Positions 32,710 through 41,119 of a stretch of 46,769 nt of DNA are shown piece after piece. How positions within the stretch are numbered: position 1 is the first letter of the stretch; every line of letters begins with the position of its first letter. The position numbers were made by a program, and so were the translations under genes. Source of the DNA: Phycisphaerales bacterium (GTDB taxonomy: Bacteria; Planctomycetota; Phycisphaerae; Phycisphaerales; UBA1924). The stretch spans positions 1 to 46,769 of the forward strand of contig JADYYE010000061.1 of NCBI GenBank assembly GCA_020853815.1. Reading direction: 5' to 3'. The notes under the pieces are model-generated. The model did not search any database. It saw nothing but the letters and a program-made list of their open reading frames with translations, and was not told where the DNA came from.

Positions 32710-34728
32710 ATGAACAATGGCAAGAGCGTCACGATCGCGGCCCTCGTCGCGGCGTGTGGAATGTTGATTGGCGTCAATTCGGCCGCGGCCCAGGTCGCCG
32801 GACATCGCTTCGTCGATCCACCCTCGCTCCCCACGCCACCCAGTCACGAGGAACCGCTCGCGATCGACTCCGGCCTGGTCGAAGCGCCCACCGACGCCGA
32901 CGGCCCGCAGATCGTCTTCGCCACCTTCGTCGAGTCGCAGGGCGCGCCCTGGCTTCGCCTCGCCTTCGAGTCGCTCACCCTCGCCGGCGACCCAGCGAAT
33001 GAAAACGCCGCCCGTGTGAAGATCACTTCCATGGCCGACGGCGGCGTGCAGTGGCTCAACGCCGAGACCGCCTCGCAGTGGCGCCTCACCTCCGCCTTCA
33101 TGAACGGCGACACGATCCTCGTCGAGCTCTTCGCCTCGCCAAACACCGGACCCAGCCGGATCGTCATGACCAGGGTCACCGTCGGCGAAGACGCCCCGAA
33201 CCAGCGGAGCATCTGCGGCTCGGTCGACAACCGCGCCCTCAGCTACGACGACCGCAACGCCCGCCACTCCGTCGGTTGCAGTTCCTGGGTCATCAACGAC
33301 CTCAACTCCATGTTCCTCACCGCCGGACACTGCGGCACCTCCGGCGGGCACGTCATGCAGTTCAAGGTGCCACTCTCCACCGCGAGCGGCGGCCTGGTCA
33401 ACCCGCCGCCCGAGCACCAGTACGCCGTCGATGCCACCAGCGTCCAGGGCGTCAATGGCGGCATCGGAAACGACTGGGGCTACTTCGGCGTCTCCGCCAA
33501 CTCCAACACCGGGCTGACGCCCTATCAGTCCTATGGCCTGCGCCACGTCCTCGGAAACGCCGGCGCGCCGAGCGGACACACCATCCGCATCACCGGATAC
33601 GGCACGGTCTCGTCACCGGTCTCTCCAACCTGGAATCAGGTCCAGAAAACCCACACAGGCTCCTACACCGCGCTCGCCGGCACCAACGTCCAATACGCCG
33701 TCGACACCACCGGCGGAAACTCCGGCTCCTGCGTCCTCAACGACACCACCGGCTTTGCCATCGGCATCCATACCCACGCCGGATGCTCCTCCTCCGGCGG
33801 TGCGAACAACGGCACCGCCATGCAGCTCACGAGTCTGCAGAACGCCCTCAACAACCCGACCGGCATCTGCAAGTCCGGCAAGGGCGCGCCCACCGGAAAC
33901 CTCTTCGCCGCCGGCGACCTCGCCAACAACTTCGGCACGCTCAACACCTCGACCGGCAACTTCGCCAAGCGCGGCGAACTGGCCGCCCAGTTCCAGGGGC
34001 TCACGTCCGACTGGAACCTCGGCGTGCTCTACGCCATCGACACCAATCGCAAGCTCTACTCGATCAACCCAAGCACCGCGGCCGTCACGCTCAAAGGAAC
34101 CGTCACCGGCACGTCGCTCACGATCAACGCCCTCGGCTACAACCCGCGCACGGGAAAGCTGTACGCCTACTCCGCAGGCACCGGCCAGCTCATGTCCATC
34201 AACACGTCCACCCTCGTCGCAACAAACGTCGGTAGCGCTCAGGGCGGCAACGTCGGCGGCATCGAGTGGGACACCACCAGCGAGCAACTCGTCGGCCTCA
34301 ACGATCAGACCAGCGGCACCCAGCTCGTCCGCATCAACACCACCACCGGCGTCCGCACCGTCGTCGGCACGCTCGGCGCCAGCATCACCGACTGTAACGG
34401 CCTGGCCTTCCGCGACTCCGACAACAGCTACTACACCATCAACGCCAGCAACGAACAGCTCCTCCGTATCAACAAAACTACCGGCGTCGCTACCGCCGTT
34501 GGCTCCACCGGCGGTCTGTTCGGCGCGCAATACGGCCTGGCCGCCCTCAACACCCGTCCGCCCTGCCCGCCCGACCTCAACAACGATGGGTTCGTCAACG
34601 GCGACGACTATGACCTCTTCGCCGACGCCTTCGAGAGCGGCTCCCTCGCCGCCGATTACAACGAAGACGGCTTCGTCAACGGCGATGACTTCGACGCCTT
34701 CGCCGAGGACTTCGAGGCCGGCTGCTGA
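32710..34728 (+). CDS. Secreted trypsin-like serine protease with dockerin-like tail
   Basis: This 672-residue protein starts at the ATG at 32710 (AAGGGAG about 7 nt upstream) with a signal peptide ending near AAAQ. Residues 165-390 form a trypsin-like domain with His in FLTAGHCG (about 207), Asp in GNDWGYFGV (about 254) and Ser in TGGNSGSCV (about 338); paired Cys residues are present. Residues 400-620 are propeller-like repeats (LYAIDTNRKLYSINPSTAAVTL, LYAYSAGTGQLMSINTSTL). The last 53 residues are two dockerin-like loops (DLNNDGFVNGDDYD, DYNEDGFVNGDDFD) ending in Gly-Cys. It is presumably extracellular; substrate unknown. Confidence 0.92.
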   Translation: MNNGKSVTIAALVAACGMLIGVNSAAAQVAGHRFVDPPSLPTPPSHEEPLAIDSGLVEAPTDADGPQIVFATFVESQGAPWLRLAFESLTLAGDPANENAARVKITSMADGGVQWLNAETASQWRLTSAFMNGDTILVELFASPNTGPSRIVMTRVTVGEDAPNQRSICGSVDNRALSYDDRNARHSVGCSSWVINDLNSMFLTAGHCGTSGGHVMQFKVPLSTASGGLVNPPPEHQYAVDATSVQGVNGGIGNDWGYFGVSANSNTGLTPYQSYGLRHVLGNAGAPSGHTIRITGYGTVSSPVSPTWNQVQKTHTGSYTALAGTNVQYAVDTTGGNSGSCVLNDTTGFAIGIHTHAGCSSSGGANNGTAMQLTSLQNALNNPTGICKSGKGAPTGNLFAAGDLANNFGTLNTSTGNFAKRGELAAQFQGLTSDWNLGVLYAIDTNRKLYSINPSTAAVTLKGTVTGTSLTINALGYNPRTGKLYAYSAGTGQLMSINTSTLVATNVGSAQGGNVGGIEWDTTSEQLVGLNDQTSGTQLVRINTTTGVRTVVGTLGASITDCNGLAFRDSDNSYYTINASNEQLLRINKTTGVATAVGSTGGLFGAQYGLAALNTRPPCPPDLNNDGFVNGDDYDLFADAFESGSLAADYNEDGFVNGDDFDAFAEDFEAGC

Positions 34729-34735
34729 GCTTGTG

Positions 34736-34808
34736 CCCGCCCACATCCGCCGGGCCTTCGACGCCGGACCCGACGACTCCGCGAGGAAGGTCCGGGTTGC
34801 TCGCCCAC
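34736..34808 (+). ncRNA. 3'-end structured element, copy B
   Basis: Directly after the protease stop, CCGGGCCTTC (34750-34759) pairs with GAAGGTCCGG (34786-34795), ten pairs including one G-U. The loop of 26 nt shares GACGCCGGAC and the GAnGAnTnCGCGA pattern with copy A. The G-U in place of G-C is what a conserved RNA stem would tolerate. The remaining gap to 35185 shows no gene. Confidence 0.5.
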
Positions 34809-35185
34809 CACTTCGCGCCGAATCGCGTCACTCTTCGCCCGGCATCTCCCGGCGCCGTTCGCGCACACGCTTCACTCCCTTGAGCTTTTCCGCCTTGCAC
34901 AACCAGCGTTCGCGCTTACGGCAGCCCAGCGAGTGATGGTCTCGCAATGAGCCGCGGACCTTGCGATTTGGCGCCGGCGAACCCATGGCCTCGGCTTCGC
35001 GCTCGCAACGGCGTGCGGCGGACTCGGTCCTGCTCCGGCGGCCTGATTTCTTCGTCGTGGTCGCATCGCCTCGACTCGCTCATCCATCGATCAACGAAGA
35101 CCTGGAGTCGCGTGTATCATAACGCGGACAGTTGTTCACTCGTTCGACGATCGAGTCGCGGCGGGGACCGCCGGGCCACCCACAA
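34809..35185. other. Intergenic stretch without a supported gene
   Basis: This stretch lies between the convergent protease gene and dnaE. The open frames here are short and lack ribosome binding sites or codon bias. No terminator with a clear T run was found. It is less GC-rich near 35100-35180. Confidence 0.6.
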
Positions 35186-38100
35186 TCACACCTCGACCGG
35201 CCTCTTCTTCTTTTCCCACGGGCGGTTGTTGTTGCCGTTGACGACCTCCGCCGTCACGCCGCCCACCACGCGCACGCACCCGTCGCCCAGGATCGCGACC
35301 AGCTGCTTGACAAGGTCGGGGTCGAGCGCGACACGCGAGCGCGTGTCGACGCTCAGGGTCGCGACCGAGCCCGCGGCCGCGACGGCGATCTCGATCGGGA
35401 AGTCCGCGGGGCCCGTCGCGGCTTTGGCGCGCACGAGTTCCGCGGCCCGCTCCATGCTCGATCGCCCGGTGCCGTTGAGCCGCTCGCCGTCGAAGAAGAG
35501 CTGCAGGCGCCCGGGGAGCACCGGCACGCCGTCGATCGGCACGACGCGCTCGACGATCAGCTGCGGATCGCCGCGCGAGCGATCGACGCGTCCGAGCAGG
35601 AAGACCGGCGTGGTGCTGGAGGCGTCGACGAGGTGCCCGAAGCGCGCGAAGGCGTCGGTGAAGAGCACGCAGTCCATCGCGCCGGCCGTATCTTCGAACG
35701 TGACGATGCCCATCTTCTGCCCGGCGGAGCGCCCGGACTTCACAACCAACTGGCGCACGCTCTGCACCAGGCCCGCGATGATCGCGCGGGTGTCCTGGGC
35801 CATGTTCTTCACGCTCGACGTGTCGGCGTTGGCGAACGTCGCGGCCCAGTGCTTCCAGGTCTCCAGCGGGTGGCTGGAGACATAGAAGCCCAGCACGTCT
35901 TTCTCGCCCGCAAGCGTTTCGCTTTCGCTCCAGGGCGTGGCGCGCGTGAGCACGCCGGTGTCGGCGGTCGCCGCGGGCGCAGGTCCCCCACCACCGAGAC
36001 CACCGCCGCCGAGGCCACCCCCGAGACCGAACAGCGAGCCCTGGCCGCTCGCGCGATCCTGGGCCGCCTTCTGCGCGGCGCCGACGGCCTGCTCGATCGA
36101 CGCGATCATCGCGGCGCGGTTGTGGCGCCCGTGCACGGAATCGAACACGCCGCACTTGATGAGCGATTCGAGCGCGGCCTTGTTCAGGATGCCCGTGCCG
36201 TGCGACATCACGCGCTCGCAGAAATCAAAGAGCGATGTGAACGGACGCGCTCCGGCGCTCTCGTCGCCGGGCTTGGGGTCGCGCTCCCCGTCCCGCTCGC
36301 AGATAATCGCCTCGATGAGCTTGTCGCCCACACCCTTGATCGCGCGCAGGCCAAAGCGGATGTGCCCGCCCGCCGAGGTGGCCGCCTCGCCCGCCTCGAA
36401 GACCACGGCGAAATCCGCCTGCGACAGATTGATGTCTGGCGGCTTCACCTCCACACCAACCTTCGCGACCTTGCCCGACTCCGGATCGATCACGCGCGTG
36501 CGCCGGCAATCTTCCAGGTACGGGATCCACTCCGACGCCTTCTGCGCCTGGCTCTCGTAGGTCAGGAACGCGGCCATGTACTGCGCGGGGAAGTACGTCT
36601 TCAGATACGCGGTCTGATAGGCGACGATCGCGTAGCCGGTCGAGTGCGACTTGTTGAAGCCGTAGCCCGCGAACTTCAGGATCAGCTCGAAGAGGTCTTC
36701 GGCGGCCTGCTTGTTCAGGCCCTGCTTCTGCGCGCCCTCGACGAACTTGGGGCGTTCCTTCTCGATCTTGTCGTGCTTCTTCTTGCTGATGTTCTTGATG
36801 AGGGTGTAGGCGTCGCGGAGCTTGATGCCGCCCAGGCCGTGCACGATCTGCATGACCTGTTCCTGGTACACCATCACGCCGTAGGTCTCGGCGGTGTATC
36901 GATCGACGATGTCGTGGACTTTCGGCACGGCGTCCTGCCCGTGCTTGCGCCGGTTGTAATCCGGGATCAGGTCCATCGGGCCCGGTCGGAAAAGCGCGTT
37001 GGCGGCGATGAGGTCCTCGAGGCGGTCGGGCTTCATCTCGACCAACAGGCGACGCATGCCGCCCGATTCAAACTGGAAGACGCCGGTCGTGTCGCCGCGG
37101 CGGAAGAGCTCCAGGACCTTCTGATCCGTGTAGTGCAGGCGATCGAGGTCGAGGGGATGCGCGAAGCTCAGCGCGGCCGCGGGCTCGCCCGCGCTCTTCT
37201 TGCCCTTCTGATTCGAGCCTTGCTGCTTGGCCGCTCTGAGTTGTTCGAACTCGGCCGAGCGGCCGACGGCCTTCCAGGTCTCCTCCTCGCTCAACCCCGC
37301 GCGGATCAGCTTCCGCGCCCGCTCCACGATCGAAATCGTCCGCAGGCCCAGGAAGTCCATCTTGAGCAGGCCCATCTTCTCGCACGTCGGCCCGTCCCAC
37401 TGCGTCACGATCTCCGTCTCTTCGCTCCCGCTCTGGCGATAGAGCGGCACGATCTCCTGCAGCGGGCGCGTCGCGATGATCACGCCCGCGGCGTGAACGC
37501 CCGCGTGGCGCGCCTGGCCCTCCAGCGTCCGCGCGTTGTCGATCAGCGAACGCACCGTCCGCGCGTCGATCGATTGCTCCGGCGAGAGCTTGTCGTTCAC
37601 CTTGTCGAGGCAGCGCTGCTGCCCCTCGTACAGGCCCTTCAGATCGGGCTCCTGCTCGATCGCCTCGTCGAGCGTGATGTTCAGCGTGTCGGGGATCAGC
37701 TTGGCGATGCGGTCGGCCGCGGGGAGCGACACCGCGAGCACGCGCGCAACGTCGCGGATCGCGGCCCGGGCCTTCATGGTCCCGAACGTGATGATCTGGG
37801 CGACGTGCCCGTACTTCTTGCGGACGTAGTTGATGACCTCGCCGCGCCCATCCTGGCACAGGTCGATATCGATATCGGGGTACTCGGATCGATCGGGGTC
37901 GGTGAATCGCTCGAAGAGCAGGCCGTATTCAACCGGGCAGGCGTTCGACAGCCCGAGCACGTAGCCGACCATGGTGCCGACGCCCGAACCGCGGGCGTTG
38001 GAGGGAATGCCGCGCTGCCTTCCCCAGTTGACGAAGTCCCACACGATGAGGAAGTACGCGGAGATGTTCTTGTCGGCGAGGATCTTCAGCTCGCGCTCGA

Positions 38101-39475
38101 GGCGTGCCGTCTGCGCGGCCCGGCGATCAGCGTCTTGGGTGGCCCCGGCTTCCTCTTGCTTTGCTTTTCCCTCTTCCGCCAGTGCCAATCGCCTCGTGCC
38201 AAGTGCCTGCTCCCCCGGCCCGTACCTCCACACGAATCCCGCTTCGCTCAGCATCCGCAACGCGGCGTCGCAGTTCTTCTTTGATTCAGCCAGTTCGTCC
38301 GGAGTCGGCACGCTCGCGAAGGGCTTGAGCTCGAAGCTCGCGCAGTAGTCCTTGTACCACGCCGAAAGATCGCCGGCGTACTTCGGGTCGTCGTGGCGCG
38401 GCAGCTTCTTGGGGTCGGGCAGGTCGATCCGCACCGCGGGCGCGTTGTTGCGCCCGAGTGGAAGCTCGACGTTGCAGCGTTCCGCGATGCGCACGCTGTT
38501 TTCGCACGCCTCACGACCCGCGTCGCCGTACGCCTCGAACATCGCGCGCATCTGCGCCGGCGATTTGACGTACAGCTCGGTCGGGTAGCGCATCCGGTTG
38601 GTGTCGCTCTTGTTCTTGCCCGTCGAGATGCAGATCAGCGTGTCGTGCGCGTCGTGGTCCTCGGCCTTGAGGAAGTGCGCGTCGTTGTCGCTCACCAAGG
38701 GCAGGTCCAGCTCGCGCGCCAACCGGATCAGGTGCTTGTTGATCGAGTTCTGCTCGGCGATGTGGTGCTGGAGCTCGATGTAGAACCGCGGCGACTCGCC
38801 CGCTTCCCCGGCACCCCCCCCACTCTTCACTTCGTCTCTTCGTCGCTTCGTCTCTTCCTTGTCTTCCCCCAGTGCCAAGTGCCTAGTGCCAAATGCCTTC
38901 TTGTGCCACTCCGCGCTCTCCACGGCGAGCTTCCAGTACTTCTCGTCCCCGGTGCGCTCGTAATCGAGCAAGTGCTCGCCGATCTCCGAACCAAGGTGCC
39001 CGTTGATCGCGATCAGCCCCGCGCTGTGCTTCTCCAGCAGCTCGCGGTCGATCCGCGGCTTGTAGTAGAAGCCCGTCAGGTACGCCTCGGAGCACAGCAC
39101 CAAAAGGTTCTGCCACCCCTCGTTGTTCTCGCACAACAGCACGAGGTGATAGCCGCCCTCGCCGCCGCCCGAATACGTCCGGTCCTGCCGCGGCTTGCCG
39201 GGCGGCGTGACATACGCCTCGACGCCCAGGATCGGCTTGATCCCCTTTTCCTTGCACGCCTGATAGACCGACACCGCTCCGAAAATGTTGCCGTGGTCCG
39301 TCACCCCCACCGCCGTCATGCCAAGCTCGGCCACGCGGCTCACGAGCTTGTCGACGCGGTTCCCGCCGTCGAGCAGCGAGTACTCCGTGTGCAGGTGCAG
39401 GTGGACGAACTGCTGGTCGGCCGGGATCACCGGCGCGGGCTTCGTTGCTCCCGATTTGCTCTCGCCGCCCGCCAT
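35186..39475 (-). CDS. dnaE: DNA polymerase III alpha subunit with two repeat-derived insertions
   Basis: This 1429-residue replicative polymerase has an N-terminal PHP domain (HLHLHTEYSLLDGG, residues 25-38), palm catalytic Asp residues in PDIDIDLCQDGR (about 532-543), fingers around GVHAAGVIIATRPL and NKSHSTGYAIVAYQTAYLK, a helix-hairpin-helix region and a C-terminal OB domain. The ATG at 39475 has AGGGAGG 9 nt upstream. Two charged inserts interrupt conserved regions: about 191-226 (between KKAFG and RFYIELQ in PHP) and about 418-442. Both are encoded by tandem repeats and share GTR(H/R)LAL. A third, Lys/Gly-rich insert (KQQGSNQKGKKSAGE) lies near 37200 and is not of repeat type. Confidence 0.96.
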   Translation of the reverse strand: MAGGESKSGATKPAPVIPADQQFVHLHLHTEYSLLDGGNRVDKLVSRVAELGMTAVGVTDHGNIFGAVSVYQACKEKGIKPILGVEAYVTPPGKPRQDRTYSGGGEGGYHLVLLCENNEGWQNLLVLCSEAYLTGFYYKPRIDRELLEKHSAGLIAINGHLGSEIGEHLLDYERTGDEKYWKLAVESAEWHKKAFGTRHLALGEDKEETKRRRDEVKSGGGAGEAGESPRFYIELQHHIAEQNSINKHLIRLARELDLPLVSDNDAHFLKAEDHDAHDTLICISTGKNKSDTNRMRYPTELYVKSPAQMRAMFEAYGDAGREACENSVRIAERCNVELPLGRNNAPAVRIDLPDPKKLPRHDDPKYAGDLSAWYKDYCASFELKPFASVPTPDELAESKKNCDAALRMLSEAGFVWRYGPGEQALGTRRLALAEEGKAKQEEAGATQDADRRAAQTARLERELKILADKNISAYFLIVWDFVNWGRQRGIPSNARGSGVGTMVGYVLGLSNACPVEYGLLFERFTDPDRSEYPDIDIDLCQDGRGEVINYVRKKYGHVAQIITFGTMKARAAIRDVARVLAVSLPAADRIAKLIPDTLNITLDEAIEQEPDLKGLYEGQQRCLDKVNDKLSPEQSIDARTVRSLIDNARTLEGQARHAGVHAAGVIIATRPLQEIVPLYRQSGSEETEIVTQWDGPTCEKMGLLKMDFLGLRTISIVERARKLIRAGLSEEETWKAVGRSAEFEQLRAAKQQGSNQKGKKSAGEPAAALSFAHPLDLDRLHYTDQKVLELFRRGDTTGVFQFESGGMRRLLVEMKPDRLEDLIAANALFRPGPMDLIPDYNRRKHGQDAVPKVHDIVDRYTAETYGVMVYQEQVMQIVHGLGGIKLRDAYTLIKNISKKKHDKIEKERPKFVEGAQKQGLNKQAAEDLFELILKFAGYGFNKSHSTGYAIVAYQTAYLKTYFPAQYMAAFLTYESQAQKASEWIPYLEDCRRTRVIDPESGKVAKVGVEVKPPDINLSQADFAVVFEAGEAATSAGGHIRFGLRAIKGVGDKLIEAIICERDGERDPKPGDESAGARPFTSLFDFCERVMSHGTGILNKAALESLIKCGVFDSVHGRHNRAAMIASIEQAVGAAQKAAQDRASGQGSLFGLGGGLGGGGLGGGGPAPAATADTGVLTRATPWSESETLAGEKDVLGFYVSSHPLETWKHWAATFANADTSSVKNMAQDTRAIIAGLVQSVRQLVVKSGRSAGQKMGIVTFEDTAGAMDCVLFTDAFARFGHLVDASSTTPVFLLGRVDRSRGDPQLIVERVVPIDGVPVLPGRLQLFFDGERLNGTGRSSMERAAELVRAKAATGPADFPIEIAVAAAGSVATLSVDTRSRVALDPDLVKQLVAILGDGCVRVVGGVTAEVVNGNNNRPWEKKKRPVEV
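38151..38214 (-). repeat. Repeat array inside dnaE, second copy
   Basis: C/T-rich units (around TTCCTCTT and TCCCTCTT) are followed on the plus strand by heptamers AGTGCCA, ATCGCCT, CGTGCCA and AGTGCCT. In frame on the dnaE strand it encodes LGTRRLALAEEGKAKQEE. Confidence 0.85.
38814..38901 (-). repeat. Repeat array inside dnaE, first copy
   Basis: A C8 run (38814-38821) leads into octamers of the TTCGTCTC family (38826-38869) and then heptamers AGTGCCA, AGTGCCT, AGTGCCA and AATGCCT (38871-38898). On the dnaE strand the frame stays open and encodes FGTRHLALGEDKEETK followed by a Lys/Arg/Glu stretch and three glycines. Confidence 0.9.
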
Positions 39476-39811
39476 CTCCCAGTTCCTCCCTGACGCTCCC
39501 GAGTGCCGGCGTTTCCTGGTGGCACCGCTCTCCAGAGCGGTGTTTCGCGCAGACCCAGCCGCCCCTTCGCCCGAGAACCACCCCAAAGCCGGGGCCAGTG
39601 TACCCGACCCGACCGCTCGCCCCCAACCACCGCCGAATCAGCGCCCGCAGGCTCCCGTACGCCCCAGAACGAGGGTTGTCTGGCGCGAGTGGACTGGTGT
39701 ACTCGCCCCCGCCCGCAGAACCGTTGCGTCGGCGGGACGTGTGGTGGTCTGGGGCTGGAGATCACGCGGGCGTATGTCACCTTTCGGGCAGCCGGCCGCA
39801 AGACGCGAGCC

Positions 39812-39825
39812 GTGCATGGATGCAC
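39812..39825. promoter_or_regulatory. Small palindrome upstream of the PEP-CTERM-like gene
   Basis: GTGCAT and ATGCAC form perfect 6-bp arms around GG, 27 nt before the ATG at 39852. It could be an operator or a leader hairpin. The rest of 39476-39811 shows no gene. Confidence 0.4.
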
Positions 39826-39851
39826 ATTCGCAAAGCTGAAGGAGCAGAGAG

Positions 39852-40562
39852 ATGAAGACCACGATGATCGCCGCCGTAGTCGCCGCCGCCGGTTTCGCCT
39901 CGGGCGCCATGGCCGCCGACACCGTCAGCATGAAGTTCACGGGCAAGGGCTCGGGCTCGGACGTCAAGGCCACCTATTTCTCCACGACCATGAACGTCTT
40001 CGCCGGGCAGTTGAAGCACATGATCACCAGCGGCACGGGCTGGTCCTCGCGCTTGAACGGCGAGCACCGCACCTTCTGCACCGACTTCAGCGAGTACGTC
40101 ACCACCAGCTACAAGACCTACCGCGTCGTCGATCCGCAGTGGACCCCCAACTCGGCCCCCATGGGCGTCGATAAGGCCAACGCCATCCGCGACATCTACA
40201 CCACCGCGGGCATCACGATCTCGCAGACCGGCCTCAACAACGACCTGGCCACCGCGTTCCAGCTGGCCGTCTGGGACATCGTCGCCGACTACAACGCCAC
40301 CACCGGAGTCGCCGGCCTGGGCCTGTCGGGCGGGCACTTCAAGGCCACCAAGACCAACGGCAGCAGCCTGTCGTCGGGCATCACCGGCCACTACAACACC
40401 CTCATCAACTCCATCGGGCACACCGCCCGGACCGCGCCGGTGCTGGGTCTCACCAACAACGGCTCGCAGGACCAGCTGATCTATGTCCCGACCCCCGGCT
40501 CGCTCAGCCTCGCGGGCCTCGCCGGCCTTCTCGCCGCCCGTCGCCAGCGCCGCGCCAAGTAA
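39852..40562 (+). CDS. Exported protein with PEP-CTERM-like sorting signal
   Basis: This 236-residue protein has a signal peptide (MKTTMIAAVVAAAGFASGAMA) and a C-terminal signal made of VPTPGSLSL, a hydrophobic stretch (AGLAGLLAA) and a basic end (RRQRRAK). This is the PEP-CTERM arrangement used by exosortase-dependent anchoring. The body carries HRTFCTDFSEYV and, about 85 residues later, AFQLAVWDIVADY. This Cys and Gln-Trp pairing resembles thioester-domain folds, in which Cys and Gln form an intramolecular bond; this is an inference from two short motifs. AAGGAG precedes the ATG and a strong terminator follows. No exosortase is in the window. Confidence 0.85.
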   Translation: MKTTMIAAVVAAAGFASGAMAADTVSMKFTGKGSGSDVKATYFSTTMNVFAGQLKHMITSGTGWSSRLNGEHRTFCTDFSEYVTTSYKTYRVVDPQWTPNSAPMGVDKANAIRDIYTTAGITISQTGLNNDLATAFQLAVWDIVADYNATTGVAGLGLSGGHFKATKTNGSSLSSGITGHYNTLINSIGHTARTAPVLGLTNNGSQDQLIYVPTPGSLSLAGLAGLLAARRQRRAK

Positions 40563-40642
40563 ACACCCGTCGATCGAACCAGGGCCGGCGGCGTGAGCGC
40601 CCTCCCGAGCCCGCGAACTTCACAACGCAACGATCGACCATG

Positions 40643-40676
40643 AAACACCCGGCCCCGAGCCGGGTGTTTCTTTTTA
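40643..40676 (+). terminator. Strong Rho-independent terminator
   Basis: A perfect 11-bp stem (40643-40653 with 40659-40669) with loop CCCGA is followed by CTTTTT. It ends the PEP-CTERM-like gene. Its T run is only on the plus strand. Confidence 0.92.
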
Positions 40677-40707
40677 TCATCAAGCATTGTATGTATATCA
40701 TATCGTC

Positions 40708-41067
40708 TTATTGTGATGTATCAACGACGACCCTGATCCACGCCGCCCCGCAGGCGCGGCACAGCTCGTCGCCCAGGCCCGCGCGCAGCAGTCGGTCGGC
40801 CTCGAAGCACGCGGACGAGTCCCGCACCAGGAGCGTGATCGTCCGCTTCGACAGGCCGCGGACGCGGCACAGGGCCTTCAGCTCCGGGGGCGCCAGCCGC
40901 TCCCAGGTGTCGTGCAACCCCCCCACCGCCCTCGACTGGCGTCGCAGGGTCTGGCACAGCTGGTTCATCGGCGTCGCGAGCGTCCCCGCCGCACGGAATC
41001 CGGGCCGGATCGCGCGCAGCTTCTCGATCGACGCCAGGCTGTGCTTCAGTTCGCGCGGGGTGGACAT
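40708..41067 (-). CDS. DUF721/DciA-like protein
   Basis: This 119-residue protein matches the DciA/DUF721 pattern: an N-terminal helical half, then a small domain with HDTWERLAPPELKALCRVRGLSKRTITLLVRDSSACFEADRL, where WxxLAP, a hydrophobic strand and 'V(R/K)DSSxxxE' are typical. DciA is the ancestral loader of the replicative helicase DnaB, so this would fit with dnaE nearby, though the two genes are not in one operon. The ATG at 41067 lies 7 nt from TACGCT. It is divergent from the ABC ATPase. Confidence 0.75.
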   Translation of the reverse strand: MSTPRELKHSLASIEKLRAIRPGFRAAGTLATPMNQLCQTLRRQSRAVGGLHDTWERLAPPELKALCRVRGLSKRTITLLVRDSSACFEADRLLRAGLGDELCRACGAAWIRVVVDTSQ

Positions 41068-41074
41068 TCGCACC

Positions 41075-41080
41075 AGCGTA
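41075..41080 (-). promoter_or_regulatory. -10-like box for a leaderless transcript (DciA-like)
   Basis: TACGCT on the minus strand lies 7 nt before the ATG at 41067, with no Shine-Dalgarno sequence. Confidence 0.45.
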
Positions 41081-41104
41081 GCCACCAGAAGAACGCGGCC
41101 CTGC

Positions 41105-41110
41105 TATCGT
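41105..41110 (+). promoter_or_regulatory. -10-like box for a near-leaderless transcript (ABC ATPase)
   Basis: TATCGT lies 9 nt before the ATG at 41120, with no Shine-Dalgarno sequence. Confidence 0.4.
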
Positions 41111-41119
41111 GTCGCCCTC

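Noticed and set aside
34809..35185. tRNA or small RNA gene
   Set aside because: No cloverleaf with a GTTC-type T arm or CCA end could be drawn.
35132..38284. 1050-codon plus-strand open frame opposite dnaE
   Set aside because: It is an antisense shadow in GC-rich DNA: Arg, His, Val and Asp rich, with no domain, while the minus strand encodes an unmistakable DnaE.
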